Of a stretch of DNA of 64,000 nucleotides, positions 55,799 through 64,000 are shown piece by piece. How positions within the stretch are numbered: position 1 is the stretch's first letter; each line of letters opens with the position of its first letter. Below the pieces are notes generated by a model. It was given only the letters and a program-made list of their open reading frames with translations. It ran no database searches and was not told the origin of the DNA. The DNA is from a bacterium (GTDB taxonomy: Bacteria; UBP6; UBA1177). Position numbers and translations under genes: made by a program. The stretch is from the NCBI GenBank assembly GCA_017538365.1, contig JAFYIZ010000012.1:61297-125296 (forward strand). Reading direction: 5' to 3'.

Positions 55799-55826
55799 TT
55801 GCCTTATTCCGGCCTCTCTGTATAAT
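55799..55826 (+). promoter_or_regulatory. Promoter of the oligopeptidase/glycosyltransferase pair
   Basis: TTGCCT (55799-55804), 16 bases, perfect TATAAT (55821-55826), ending 43 bases before the ATG. Confidence 0.55.
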
Positions 55827-55869
55827 CATTCGCTTTTTTGCTTTCATTTTTCATTGAGAGAGGTGAATT

Positions 55870-57636
55870 ATGGATAATCGCTGGAATCTTGATGCTCTTT
55901 ATACAGGTTTTGATTCGCCGGAATTTATAGGCGACTGCAAAAAACTCGATTCAAAAAATGAAGAATACGAACATTTTGCGAACACACTTTCCAAAAGCGG
56001 CGACATCTCCCAAATTCTGAAAAAATACGTTGAGTTGAAATCTGAAATCTCCGCGCTGACCGAAAAACTTCTCTGCTTTGCAAACCTCTCTTTCTGTGCC
56101 AATACAAACAATACGAAAGCAAACTCCTACATCGAATTGATTTCTGTCAGAGAGAACAGGACTACACTCACCGATGTCAGATTCATAAAATGGCTTGCCT
56201 CCAGCGGGTTCGATCCGGAAACTTTGAAGGGAACAGACCTTGAAGAGTGCATTTTTCACTTTGAAGAGCTCATCACAAAAGGGCGTCACATTCTCGATGA
56301 CCAGACAGAGCAGATCATTTCCAACCTCAAGCTGGTCGGTTCTTCGGCATGGATGAATCTCCACAATGTCCTTACCGGCTCTCTCACAGGCAAAATTTCA
56401 ATTGTAGAGGGAAGAAGCGAGGTAAAACCGATTTCGCAGATTCGCGCGATGGCGTATTCCGAAAGTGCAGACACCAGAAAAAAGGCTTACGAAGCGGAAA
56501 TCAGGGCTTACAAAAAAGTCGAAAAGGCAGTGGCTGCCTGCATCAACTCGATCAAGGGAGAATCAATCATTCTGGCGAGAATGCGCGGCTACGCTTCGCC
56601 GCTCGAGATGGTTCTCACCAAAAACAGAATGGAAAAAAGCATCATTGACACGATGTTCGCCGCGATAAGAGAGTATCTTCCGTGCTTCAGGGCTTACTAT
56701 AAAAAGAAAGCAAAAATGCTCGGGCTCAGCGGTTCACTTCCGTTTTACGACATTTTCGCCCCCGTAACAGCCAAGGCGCAGTCAAACTTCACTTATGAAG
56801 AAGCTGCGAAATTCATTGTTGAAAAATTTTCGACTTTCAGCAGAAAACTCGGCGATTTCGCAAAAAACGCCTTCGATAAAAACTGGATCGATTCAGAAAT
56901 CAGACCGGGAAAAGTGGGCGGTGCCTTCTGCGAAAACCTTTTTTCGATTTCGCAGAGCAGGATCCTCGCCAATTTCGGCGGCTCGTACAACGATGTCACG
57001 ACTATCGCTCACGAACTCGGCCACGCATTCCACGGTCACTGCCTTTCAAACAACGTGATTTTGAATACCGGCTACCCTTCTCCGCTTGCCGAAACCGCTT
57101 CTATTTTCTGTGAAACGATAATCAACAAGGCGGCACTGAAAGAGGCTGACAAAGAAACTAAACTGGCCATTCTCGAATCCGAGATCTCCTCTGCAGGACA
57201 GGTCATAGTCGATATTTACAGCAGATATCTTTTCGAAACGGCGCTTTTCAAAGCACGCGAAATCGCACCGCTTTCACCTGAACAGCTCTGTGAAGAAATG
57301 ACAAAAGCACAGATCGAATCTTACGGCGACGGGCTTGATGAAAATGTTCTCCACCCCTATCTCTGGCTCATCAAACCGCACTACTACAACCCGGAGTGGA
57401 ACTTCTACAACTTCCCGTATGCGTTTGGTCTCCTCTTTGCAAAAGGACTTTACGCAAAGTACACCGAAACGGGAAGCAGTTTCGCCGAAAAGTATGAATA
57501 TCTACTTTCGGAAACGGGCAAACGCAGCGTAACCGATGTTGCCAAAATAGTTGACGTCGATCTCAACGACATAAACTTCTGGAAAAACTCTCTCGAACTC
57601 ATCAAAGAAGATATCTCGAAATTCCTCGATTTATGA
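55870..57636 (+). CDS. pepF: Oligoendopeptidase F, M3 family zinc metallopeptidase
   Basis: The 588-residue length and the zinc site AHELGHAFHGH (His381, Glu382, His385; HExxH) with the downstream glutamate stretch ASIFCETI are those of PepF, a cytoplasmic enzyme cutting short peptides. The N-terminal helical domain (MDNRWNLDALYTGFDSPEF) is also typical, and PHYYNPEWNFYNFPYAFG holds the usual C-terminal active-site residues. GAGAGGTG precedes the ATG. It overlaps the next gene by four bases, an unexpected coupling to a cell-wall glycosyltransferase. Confidence 0.92.
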   Translation: MDNRWNLDALYTGFDSPEFIGDCKKLDSKNEEYEHFANTLSKSGDISQILKKYVELKSEISALTEKLLCFANLSFCANTNNTKANSYIELISVRENRTTLTDVRFIKWLASSGFDPETLKGTDLEECIFHFEELITKGRHILDDQTEQIISNLKLVGSSAWMNLHNVLTGSLTGKISIVEGRSEVKPISQIRAMAYSESADTRKKAYEAEIRAYKKVEKAVAACINSIKGESIILARMRGYASPLEMVLTKNRMEKSIIDTMFAAIREYLPCFRAYYKKKAKMLGLSGSLPFYDIFAPVTAKAQSNFTYEEAAKFIVEKFSTFSRKLGDFAKNAFDKNWIDSEIRPGKVGGAFCENLFSISQSRILANFGGSYNDVTTIAHELGHAFHGHCLSNNVILNTGYPSPLAETASIFCETIINKAALKEADKETKLAILESEISSAGQVIVDIYSRYLFETALFKAREIAPLSPEQLCEEMTKAQIESYGDGLDENVLHPYLWLIKPHYYNPEWNFYNFPYAFGLLFAKGLYAKYTETGSSFAEKYEYLLSETGKRSVTDVAKIVDVDLNDINFWKNSLELIKEDISKFLDL

Positions 57637-59417
57637 ACACAAAACTTAAAAGAATAATTGCGGCAGTCATTTTCCTGCTCTTTTCGGCGGCACTCGTTAT
57701 TTTTGCGCTTGAAAAAGTTTCAAAAGGAAAAATTGACGGATTTTCATCTAAGGCGACTGCTCTGATAAAGGCCAAATACGGCGTTGATACAGAAATTTCG
57801 GGGCTTGATGTCTCCTTTTTTCCGCCGCGGATATTTGTCAAAAAAGCTGTTTTTTCGCTCAACGGAAGTGAACTCGCCGCATTGGAAAAATGTTCTTTGG
57901 GAAATCTTCAGAAAATGCTTTTTTCAGACGAAAAAAAGCTGAAGATGAACTGCGCGAACTCAAGGATTCATGCGGACAAAGCCCTGAAAGCGCCGCTTCT
58001 GCCGGACGAAGAAAAAGACAAGGAAAAAGAGAAAAATGAAAACCGCAGAAACATCGATTTTTCGATAGATTTTTCAACTGACGCAGACTTTATTTTCGGC
58101 AGCGTAACGCAGAGTTTTTCCACCGAGCTTACCGTTTCTCGCTCAGGCGGAAAGGCGCTTTTCAAAGAACTCGGCAAAGATGGCGGCGGAACAGGAGAAA
58201 TTCTGTTTTCGCTCAAAGAAAAAAGTGCTTCAGTGCGCCTCGACGGTATCGATTTGAACGATTTTCACGAAATAATAAAAAGCAAAACATCGTTCGACGT
58301 TTCAGCGGGAAAAATCAGCTCTTTTTCTGAAATTTCGGAAGAAAAAGGGATTTTTCTTATCAAAAGCGACATGACTATCCACGACCTGACCTTTTTTCAT
58401 CCACTCATCGATTCCCAGCCGTTCACTCTGCCGCTTTTCAGGTTCACTGGCGTTGTAACTTTCGACAAAAACGAAAAATCTGCGGAAACGAAAGACGCAG
58501 AGCTCTCACTCGGCGGCATAAACGCAACACTTTCTGCATCTTACAGCAAGACATCCAAAGAGTTTTCGATAAAAACCGAATCGGCGAAACTCAACAAACT
58601 CGAAACCCTGATACATGACGAAGCGTTTGAAGGCTACCTTTTCGGCGGAACACTCGAACTTTTGGCAGAATACTCGCAGGAAGGCGACGAACCTCCGGTT
58701 TTTTCAGTCGTCGGCAACCTTGTCGAGCCTAAACAGCTTTCGGAGCGCATGGACTACCTCAAACTGCCTTTTGAATACATCTGGACAAACGAAGACGGAA
58801 CCGAGAGAAAGATCTTCGTCGGCGAGCGCAACCACGATTTCACGCCGATATCTCTTATTCCCGACCATCTCATCTGGGCAGTCGTCGTTTCGGAAGACGC
58901 CGGATTTTTTGTCCACAAAGGAGTCGATTTTCAGGAGCTTGACGCGGCAGTAAAAGACAACATCAAAAAACACAAACTGCGCGGCGGCTCAACGATACCG
59001 CAGCAGCTTGCGAAAAACCTCTTCCTCAACCGCGACAAAACCCTTCTTCGCAAATTCCGCGAAGTGTTGCTCGCGATAGAACTTGACGCCGCCCTTTCAA
59101 AAGAGCGCCTTCTTGAGATATATTTCAACATAATCGAGTGGGCGCCCGGCATTTTCGGAATCTCGCAGGCAGCTTACTACTACTTCGGAAAGCAGCCTTT
59201 CGAACTCACCCCGCTCGAATCAGCATACCTCGCTTCCGTAATCCCCGGACCAGCAAAATACCACTTCATGTTCCTCACCAAAAACGTGACCGAAAACTGG
59301 TACAAAAGCCTTTACAGAATCCTCAACATCATGAATGAGACAGGTCACCTCTCGACCGACGACTACTTCGAAGCGCTGGAACAGTCGATAGTTTTCAGGG
59401 AAAACGAGGAAGAATAA
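57633..59417 (+). CDS. Membrane-anchored GT51 peptidoglycan glycosyltransferase with AsmA-like N-terminal region
   Basis: The 594-residue protein has an N-terminal membrane helix (about 6-28), then about 330 residues of beta-rich sequence (GKIDGFSSKATALIKAKYGV and later LPLFRFTGVVTF) resembling AsmA-type lipid-transport domains, and finally a GT51 domain (about 395-560). GT51 motifs are E421-D-A-G-F-F-V-H-K-G, GGSTIPQQLAKNLFLN, REVLLAIELDAALSKERLLE and EIYFNIIEWAPGIFGI. There is no transpeptidase domain, so it would only polymerise lipid II, like MtgA. The AsmA-like assignment is by pattern and less certain. It starts at ATGA on the pepF stop. Confidence 0.87.
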   Translation: MNTKLKRIIAAVIFLLFSAALVIFALEKVSKGKIDGFSSKATALIKAKYGVDTEISGLDVSFFPPRIFVKKAVFSLNGSELAALEKCSLGNLQKMLFSDEKKLKMNCANSRIHADKALKAPLLPDEEKDKEKEKNENRRNIDFSIDFSTDADFIFGSVTQSFSTELTVSRSGGKALFKELGKDGGGTGEILFSLKEKSASVRLDGIDLNDFHEIIKSKTSFDVSAGKISSFSEISEEKGIFLIKSDMTIHDLTFFHPLIDSQPFTLPLFRFTGVVTFDKNEKSAETKDAELSLGGINATLSASYSKTSKEFSIKTESAKLNKLETLIHDEAFEGYLFGGTLELLAEYSQEGDEPPVFSVVGNLVEPKQLSERMDYLKLPFEYIWTNEDGTERKIFVGERNHDFTPISLIPDHLIWAVVVSEDAGFFVHKGVDFQELDAAVKDNIKKHKLRGGSTIPQQLAKNLFLNRDKTLLRKFREVLLAIELDAALSKERLLEIYFNIIEWAPGIFGISQAAYYYFGKQPFELTPLESAYLASVIPGPAKYHFMFLTKNVTENWYKSLYRILNIMNETGHLSTDDYFEALEQSIVFRENEEE

Positions 59418-59456
59418 AAATCCCGTTGCAGGCTGTTTCCAAGAGTTCAATATTAG

Positions 59457-60284
59457 CTAAATCAAAGCGACAAATCGCTAACCACGGTTAGCGAAATTGA
59501 CACGCTTCAATTAGTTAAATGCAGAGAAACGCAAAGTAAAAATTTTGACCTTGAATTGTTCCTTTCGCTTGGTTTTACACATCATATGATAATTATTCGA
59601 AAAGCCAAAACGCTGTCTGAGCGGATTTTTTACATACGGCAGGCGCTGGAAAACAAATGGAATAAAGATATTCTTGCAGAACAAATAGATGCAGATCTTT
59701 TTAATCAAACAGGTGCTCTTCCCAACAATTTCGCGAAAACGATTCCGAAAGCTGTATCGGCTGTTAGGGCTCTCGAGATGTTTAAAGATGAATATCTCCT
59801 TGATTTTATAAATGTTGAGGAAATCGGAGAACGCGACAAGGAAGATATTGACGAGCGAGAGGTCGAGAAGACGATAATTCACAATGTGAAGAATTTTATT
59901 ATGACTTTCGGTCATGACTTTACATTCGTCGGGAATCAGTATCATCTAGAAAAATTCGGACATACAGCTTATCCCGATTTGCTTTTTTATAACAGAGAAC
60001 TTGCAGCACTGGTTGCTGTTGAATTGAAGCGCGGTGAATTTAAACCTGCATATTTAGGGCAGTTGAGTGCCTATTTGCGTATCCTTGACAATGAAGTGAA
60101 GAAGCCTTTTGAAAATCCGAGCATCGGAATCGTGCTTTGCAAAAAAGCAGATAAGAATTTTGTCGAATTTCTTATTCAGGGATACGACAATCCGATGGGG
60201 GTAGCCACCTATAAAACAGCAGAAGATGTGCGGAAAGTGCTACCGTCAGAAAATGATCTGCTTAGAGTCATGGATGAAAAATAG
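59457..60284 (+). pseudogene. 5'-truncated YhcG/DUF1016-type PD-(D/E)xK nuclease gene
   Basis: The frame encodes the C-terminal nuclease half of a YhcG (DUF1016) protein: SERIFYIRQALENKW, YPDLLFYN, VAVELKRGEFKPAYLGQLSAYL with the Asp and Glu-x-Lys of the fold. The first in-frame start codon (TTG 59556) falls inside conserved sequence; homologous residues continue upstream without a start to a TAG at 59454 (for example KNFDLELFLSLGFTHH), matching EFLSLSFTHH of the gene at 63491. The N-terminal domain of about 130 residues is missing. It is probably a relic, although a shortened nuclease could still be made. Confidence 0.7.
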
Positions 60285-60357
60285 AAAGATTTCACAACCG
60301 CGCTTTGGGATTTTTTAGAAAAGCTTTTTGTTGAAAATATATTGAAAAATCAAGATG

Positions 60358-60510
60358 TTGTTTTCTGAAACCCTCTGGGAGCGCGGGTGACTCGCCAGCT
60401 CGTCATTCTGAGCTTTAGCGTTGAATCTCTGTTTCCGGTTGCTGAGCTAAATATTTTCGATTTCCAAGATGCAATTTTTGCACCTCGATCCAGGTGAAAG
60501 GTGTGGACAG
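60358..60510. repeat. Dispersed non-coding repeat cluster, copy A
   Basis: Contains TTGTTTTCTGAAACC, GAGCGCGGGTGACTCGCC, a TCATTCTGAG...GAATCTC segment and TGCACCTCGATCCAGGTG followed by AAAGGTGT. The last three recur, in changed order, at 61614-61720. The 257-base gap 60285-60541 has no gene. Confidence 0.6.
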
Positions 60511-60541
60511 GTGCGATTCCGAATGAAGTCGGGGCCTTTAA

Positions 60542-61363
60542 TCATTCCTTATTTTCAATCAAAAGTTTTCTGTTTTCTATATTTTCCAGAACTTCCATCT
60601 GCTGTATTGCAATTTGGTTCAGTCTTTCTAGGCGTTCCGGCTGCGGAAGTCCGTCATTTATGAATACTGCATTCAGGTTTTCCATGTTTGAAAGGCAGAT
60701 AAGTTGGTTTATTGAGGCATAATCTCGGATATTGCCTTTTAAATCAGGGTTCGAATCTCTCCATTCCTGAGCAGTCATGCCGAACATTGCCACATTAAGC
60801 AGATCAGCTTCGTCGGCATAAACAAACGATTTTTGCCTGGCTGTAAGTTTCGGCGGAATAAGATTGTGGCTGACTGCGCTCGTATGAATGTGATAGTTTA
60901 TCTTTGCCAACTCGCGTTTCGCACTCCAACCTATTTGTTTCTGTTCATCTTCTTTCAAGCGTTGGAATTCTTTTATCAAATACAGCTCAAACTCCGGTGA
61001 TACCCAACTGGCGAATTTAAAAGCTATATCTTTTTGAGCATAAGTGCCACCATTTACACCGTTTTTTGAGATAAGTCCTTTTGCATTTGTAATTTCAACC
61101 CAACGGCTTGGACTCATTGTAAAAGCGTTACTTCCGACTTCTTTTAAAAAGGGGTCGAATTCGACCCCTTTGAAATCCGGGTTGTTAAGCATTTCCCATA
61201 ACCCCAGATATTCCAAAGTGTTTTTCGAACGCATCCAGTTCTTTATCACATCCTTAGGTTCAACAGGATTTTTCAGTCTGGCGATGTCCGTAATAGATAA
61301 ATAATCATCGCCGTTAAATTTGATAGTTTTAATGATGGTTTCTTTTACTGTAATTTTTGTCAT
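60542..61363 (-). CDS. KilA-N domain protein
   Basis: The 273-residue product has an N-terminal KilA-N domain: DDYLSITDIARLKNP, VIKNWMRSKNTLEYLGLWE, SPSRWVEITNAKGLISK and GGTYAQKDIAFKFASWVSPEF, a fold thought to bind DNA and common in phages and mobile regions. The C-terminal part (SAKRELAKINYHIHTSAVSH, QKSFVYADEADLLNVAMFG) is shared by the bacterial members, with no known role. The open frame reaches 48 bases further, but GAGGAGG precedes the ATG at 61363. No phage structural genes are nearby, so it is an accessory gene, not a prophage marker. Confidence 0.85.
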   Translation of the reverse strand: MTKITVKETIIKTIKFNGDDYLSITDIARLKNPVEPKDVIKNWMRSKNTLEYLGLWEMLNNPDFKGVEFDPFLKEVGSNAFTMSPSRWVEITNAKGLISKNGVNGGTYAQKDIAFKFASWVSPEFELYLIKEFQRLKEDEQKQIGWSAKRELAKINYHIHTSAVSHNLIPPKLTARQKSFVYADEADLLNVAMFGMTAQEWRDSNPDLKGNIRDYASINQLICLSNMENLNAVFINDGLPQPERLERLNQIAIQQMEVLENIENRKLLIENKE

Positions 61364-61401
61364 GCAGTCCTCCTCAAATAAAACAAAAATTTCAGAATAT
61401 A

Positions 61402-61430
61402 ACAATAACAAATTTAAGAAATAAAAGCAA
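61402..61430 (-). promoter_or_regulatory. Promoter of the KilA-N gene
   Basis: On the minus strand TTGCTT (61425-61430), 17 bases, TATTGT (61402-61407), about 40 bases before the ATG. Confidence 0.4.
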
Positions 61431-61613
61431 GAATATTTGAACTACAATATTGAATAAAGTTTCAAATGCGTCTTAATTTTTAGAATAATAATAAAAATAT
61501 TTTCTATTAATTGTAATCGGTCGCCAAATTCAGTTGAAGCAAACGCAGGCTTGCGAGCCTGACTCACGACAACATTTTCAATAATAAATTCAGCCAGTTT
61601 TCACTTGATTTTG

Positions 61614-61753
61614 AGGTGCAATTTTTTCAACCTCGATCCAGTTAAAAGGTGTAAAATGAGCGCGGGCGGCTCGCCTATCAGTCATCTTGAACGAATGTGA
61701 AAGATCTCAAAAATCATTCCCTCGAAATCCCGTTGCAGGTTGTTTCGGAAGAG
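61614..61753. repeat. Dispersed non-coding repeat cluster, copy B
   Basis: GCAATTTTTTCAACCTCGAT (61619-61638) and the following CCAG...AAAGGTGT, then GAGCGCGGGCGGCTCGCC and a CATCTTGAACG...GATCTC segment, match parts of 60358-60510. TCCCGTTGCAGG plus TGTTTC...AGAG at 61728-61753 also occurs at 59421-59445. The 742-base stretch 61364-62105 has no convincing gene, only these repeats and promoter signals. Confidence 0.6.
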
Positions 61754-61786
61754 TTTTGTTTGAGGAAAATCTTGAGAAATCGAGCC

Positions 61787-61921
61787 CTTGTTTTCTGAAA
61801 CCGTGAGCTGACAGGTGTTTCCAGACATATGTTTTTACTGCTGTTCTTAGCATGGTTTCAGTTTTGTTTTTAAAATATTTATTTAATATAAAAAACAAAA
61901 CTTGATTTTTTATCAAAATTA
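61787..61921. repeat. Duplicated 135-base leader, copy 1
   Basis: Begins CTTGTTTTCTGAAACCGTG and ends with a 25-base segment (61897-61921) that is identical at 63420-63444. The two landmarks are spaced 110 bases here and 109 at 63311-63444, so the whole segment is duplicated, with a T-rich diverged middle. Confidence 0.7.
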
Positions 61922-62044
61922 TTGTTTTTATCTTGTGAAAATTTTTCTTTGTTGTTTGAAAATTATAAAAAAATGCGGTGGTGTAAGAAAAAATTGCAGC
62001 AGTATTACAAAAATTTCCAGATTTTGAAAAAATTCGCAATAGCA

Positions 62045-62073
62045 TTGCAATTTTTTACCAAATGCGTTATTGT
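62045..62073 (+). promoter_or_regulatory. Promoter of the DUF4143 ATPase gene
   Basis: TTGCAA (62045-62050), 17 bases, TATTGT (62068-62073). The -35 box lies in the right arm of an inverted repeat AAAAAATTGCA (61988-61998)/TGCAATTTTTT (62046-62056). Confidence 0.4.
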
Positions 62074-62105
62074 TTGAAATAAGTTCTTTCCCAAAGAGGT
62101 GAAAA

Positions 62106-63290
62106 ATGATAAAAAGAGAAAAATATCTTAGTGAAATAAGAGGTTTTTATGACAGCGACCTCATAAAAATCATTACCGGAGTCCGCAGGTGCGGAAAGTC
62201 GGTCATACTCGAACAGATCATGGAAGAGGTGCGGCTGAAATCAGAAAACGTTGTTTATCTAGATTTTGACGACAGGGCTGTGACTTCTTCGATTGAAAGC
62301 TGGAAGGAGATCGTTGATTATGTGAACAGCCGCAGAAAAGAAGGTTTGTGCTATGTTTTTCTTGACGAAATTCAGGAAATAAACGACTGGGCTTTAGCCT
62401 GCAGATCGCTGAGACGGGAAAACTGTTCCGTTTTTATCACCGGTTCAAATTCCAAACTTCTTTCAAAAGAGTTCACAAAAGAGCTTTCTGGCAGATATGT
62501 TGCATTCAGAATCCGTCCTTTTGTCTACAAAGAGCTGCTTGAATACGCGAAAGAACTCAAAAAAGATGTTTCGATCTCCGATTATCTTGTCTGGGGCGGC
62601 TTCCCGAAACGGCTCGAACTGAACGGAACCGGCGAAATCAGAAGATATATCTCTGAACTTGACGAGACGATAGTGTCTAACGACATAATCAACCGCTACG
62701 GAATAAGAAAAAATGCGGAATTTAAGAAATTAGCGAACTTTATTTTGCGGTCAAATGCGCGGATTTATTCGGCAAAATCCATTTCTGACTATATGAAAAG
62801 CAACGGCATTCCGTGCACTCCGAACACCATCGGAAAATGGATAGGCTATCTCTCCGAAGCGTATATAATCGACGAAATCCCCCGATATTCGAAAAAAGCG
62901 AAGAAAGAACTCGAACAAAGCAAGAAAATCTACAACAGCGATGTCGCTCTCAACTCAATACGATGCCTTGACAACCGCTTTGACATGACTCACAATCTGG
63001 AAAATGCCATCTACAACGAACTGGTTTTTATGGGGTATAATTTGTCAGTTTACGACAACAACGGCAGAGAAATCGATTTCATTGCTGAAAAAGATAACCA
63101 GAGATTTTACATTCAGGTAGCCTTCAGCATCGCGGAAGAAAAAGCTTACGAAAGAGAATTGACGGCTTTCAATTCACTGACTCAGCGCGACAGGAAAATA
63201 ATCATTACGAATGACGACATCGACTACTCCACAAGCAACATCGACCATATCAAACTTAAAGATTTCCTTATGATGGAAAGTTTGGGGTGA
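62106..63290 (+). CDS. AAA_14/DUF4143 ATPase
   Basis: The 394-residue protein has a P-loop ATPase domain with Walker A GVRRCGKS (about residues 25-32), Walker B CYVFLDEIQEI and sensor FITGSNSKLL. The C-terminal DUF4143 domain ends in a nuclease-like fold, REIDFIAEKDNQRFYIQVAF, where Gln-Val-Ala replaces the usual Glu-x-Lys, so nuclease activity is unlikely. These ATPases are frequent in accessory genomes and their role is unsettled; a toxin-antitoxin or defence role has been suspected. AGAGGTG precedes the ATG. It shares a duplicated upstream segment with the YhcG-type gene that follows. Confidence 0.87.
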   Translation: MIKREKYLSEIRGFYDSDLIKIITGVRRCGKSVILEQIMEEVRLKSENVVYLDFDDRAVTSSIESWKEIVDYVNSRRKEGLCYVFLDEIQEINDWALACRSLRRENCSVFITGSNSKLLSKEFTKELSGRYVAFRIRPFVYKELLEYAKELKKDVSISDYLVWGGFPKRLELNGTGEIRRYISELDETIVSNDIINRYGIRKNAEFKKLANFILRSNARIYSAKSISDYMKSNGIPCTPNTIGKWIGYLSEAYIIDEIPRYSKKAKKELEQSKKIYNSDVALNSIRCLDNRFDMTHNLENAIYNELVFMGYNLSVYDNNGREIDFIAEKDNQRFYIQVAFSIAEEKAYERELTAFNSLTQRDRKIIITNDDIDYSTSNIDHIKLKDFLMMESLG

Positions 63291-63310
63291 TTTAATGTGA
63301 ACCGCAAGAT

Positions 63311-63444
63311 CTTGTTTTGTGAAACCGTGCGCTAATCGGCGTTTCGGGCACAGTATTTTTTGTCTGTTTTAGATATTTTTTTAGATGTATTTTTGATAAA
63401 TTTCTTAAAATGTAAAAATAAAACTTGATTTTTTATCAAAATTA
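63311..63444. repeat. Duplicated 135-base leader, copy 2
   Basis: Begins CTTGTTTTGTGAAACCGTG and ends with the 25-base segment identical to 61897-61921. It lies just before the YhcG-type gene, where copy 1 lies before the DUF4143 gene. Confidence 0.7.
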
Positions 63445-63490
63445 AGATGCGATAATTCGATAAAATTTCTTTTAAATTGGAGAAAAGAAG

Positions 63491-64000
63491 ATGGAAACAA
63501 CGATGATCGCGATTGCAAATGCTGTGAAAACAATAAAATCAGCGATTTTGAAGAGCCAGAGTCAAGTCGCTTTGGACGGCAACAGAATCCAGCTTTCACT
63601 GTATTTCGGAATAGGAAAATATATTTCGGAAAACACACGAAACCATTTTTGGGGAACCGGTGCGATCGACCGTATTTCTTCTCAGCTGCAGAAAGAAATG
63701 CCGGGATTGCGAGGATTTTCTGCCACTAACTTAAAAAATATGAGGCTTTTTTTTGAAGAATGGAATCCCGCTTTAAATCGTCAGTCAGCGACTGACGATT
63801 TGCAGGAATCAAATCAACTGGCTGAAATCTCTACCGAAATTCTTATAAAAAAGTATTCGGTTGATATGTATGAGTTTCTTTCGCTTAGTTTCACCCATCA
63901 CATAGACATCATTTCTAAAGTCAAAAATTTTGAAGAGCGTAAGTTTTATATTCATCAGGCTTTTGTTCAGCATTGGGATTCAAGGACTCTGAAAATAAAG
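63491..64000 (+). CDS. YhcG/DUF1016-type protein, N-terminal part (runs off the window)
   Basis: The 170 residues visible begin METTMIAIANAVKTIK and contain SLYFGIGKYISENTR, WGTGAIDRISSQLQKEMPGL and GFSATNLKNMRLFFEEW, the DUF1016 N-terminal domain, then EFLSLSFTHHIDIISKVK and ERKFYIHQAFVQHW, leading into the PD-(D/E)xK nuclease half beyond the end. The ATG is preceded by TTGGAG and AAGAAG. YhcG-family proteins are putative nucleases found in accessory and defence regions. The fragment at 59457-60284 is a relative lacking this N-terminal domain. Confidence 0.83.
   Translation, partial: METTMIAIANAVKTIKSAILKSQSQVALDGNRIQLSLYFGIGKYISENTRNHFWGTGAIDRISSQLQKEMPGLRGFSATNLKNMRLFFEEWNPALNRQSATDDLQESNQLAEISTEILIKKYSVDMYEFLSLSFTHHIDIISKVKNFEERKFYIHQAFVQHWDSRTLKIK

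Noticed and set aside
60542-61363. KilA-N gene as evidence of a prophage
   Set aside because: No integrase, capsid, tail or lysis gene is near, and this KilA-N subtype is common in bacterial accessory regions.
61707-62045. 112-codon minus-strand frame as a gene
   Set aside because: It spans non-coding repeats, has no ribosome site and encodes low-complexity Phe/Lys/Asn-rich sequence.

Overview
The window reads as part of the chromosome of a Gram-negative, probably uncultured bacterium related to the former Deltaproteobacteria (Myxococcota-like). This placement is inferred from gene content. It rests on very long Cys-rich proteins built from the 'Myxococcus cysteine-rich repeat' (CGDG...E.CDDG), several outer-surface lipoproteins with long Asp/Glu-rich linkers, Lcl/DUF1566 modules, type IV pilus minor pilins with a PilY1-like protein, and a B12-type methylmalonyl-CoA mutase. 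I saw no rRNA, tRNA or CRISPR array.

Layout. 1-4800: an acyl-CoA synthetase divergent from a lipoprotein plus an aromatic-amino-acid ammonia-lyase-family enzyme. 4800-11430: a visibly AT-richer defence/accessory island holding a TcmP-DUF5131 pair, then a restriction-modification operon (nuclease-methylase fusion, specificity subunit, GIY-YIG protein). 11450-13700: a flavodoxin-like protein and a convergent methylmalonyl-CoA mutase large subunit with a palindrome on its promoter. 13800-40981: one very long leftward operon of ten genes, running from FimT/PilV/PilW/PilX-like minor pilins through a 2,109-residue PilY1-like protein, a secreted protein, two pilins and a lipoprotein to a 5,088-residue secreted Cys-rich protein. 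41197-43791: a membrane-spanning beta-propeller/AraC regulator just upstream of that operon; its linker is made of a short mobile-type DNA repeat.

44037-50529: two rightward lipoproteins, one with about 32 Cys-rich repeats. 50530-55740: a leftward operon of an unknown protein, a double-FHA membrane protein, an ankyrin lipoprotein, a ParA-like/J-like/HTH fusion and an Lgt-family enzyme. 55870-59417: oligoendopeptidase F coupled to a GT51 peptidoglycan glycosyltransferase with a long non-catalytic N-terminal region. 59457-64000: a patchy accessory zone with a decayed YhcG-type nuclease gene, a KilA-N protein, a DUF4143 ATPase, an intact YhcG-type gene running off the end, and several dispersed non-coding repeats.

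The strongest candidates for something undescribed are the 27-kb pilin/PilY1/giant-protein operon with its adjacent transmembrane AraC regulator, and the two-part defence island. The FHA/ankyrin/degenerate-ParA operon is a third, less legible candidate. Starts were moved from the longest open frame wherever a clear Shine-Dalgarno sequence or signal peptide dictated it. Promoters are by-eye sigma70-like matches and are the least certain entries.
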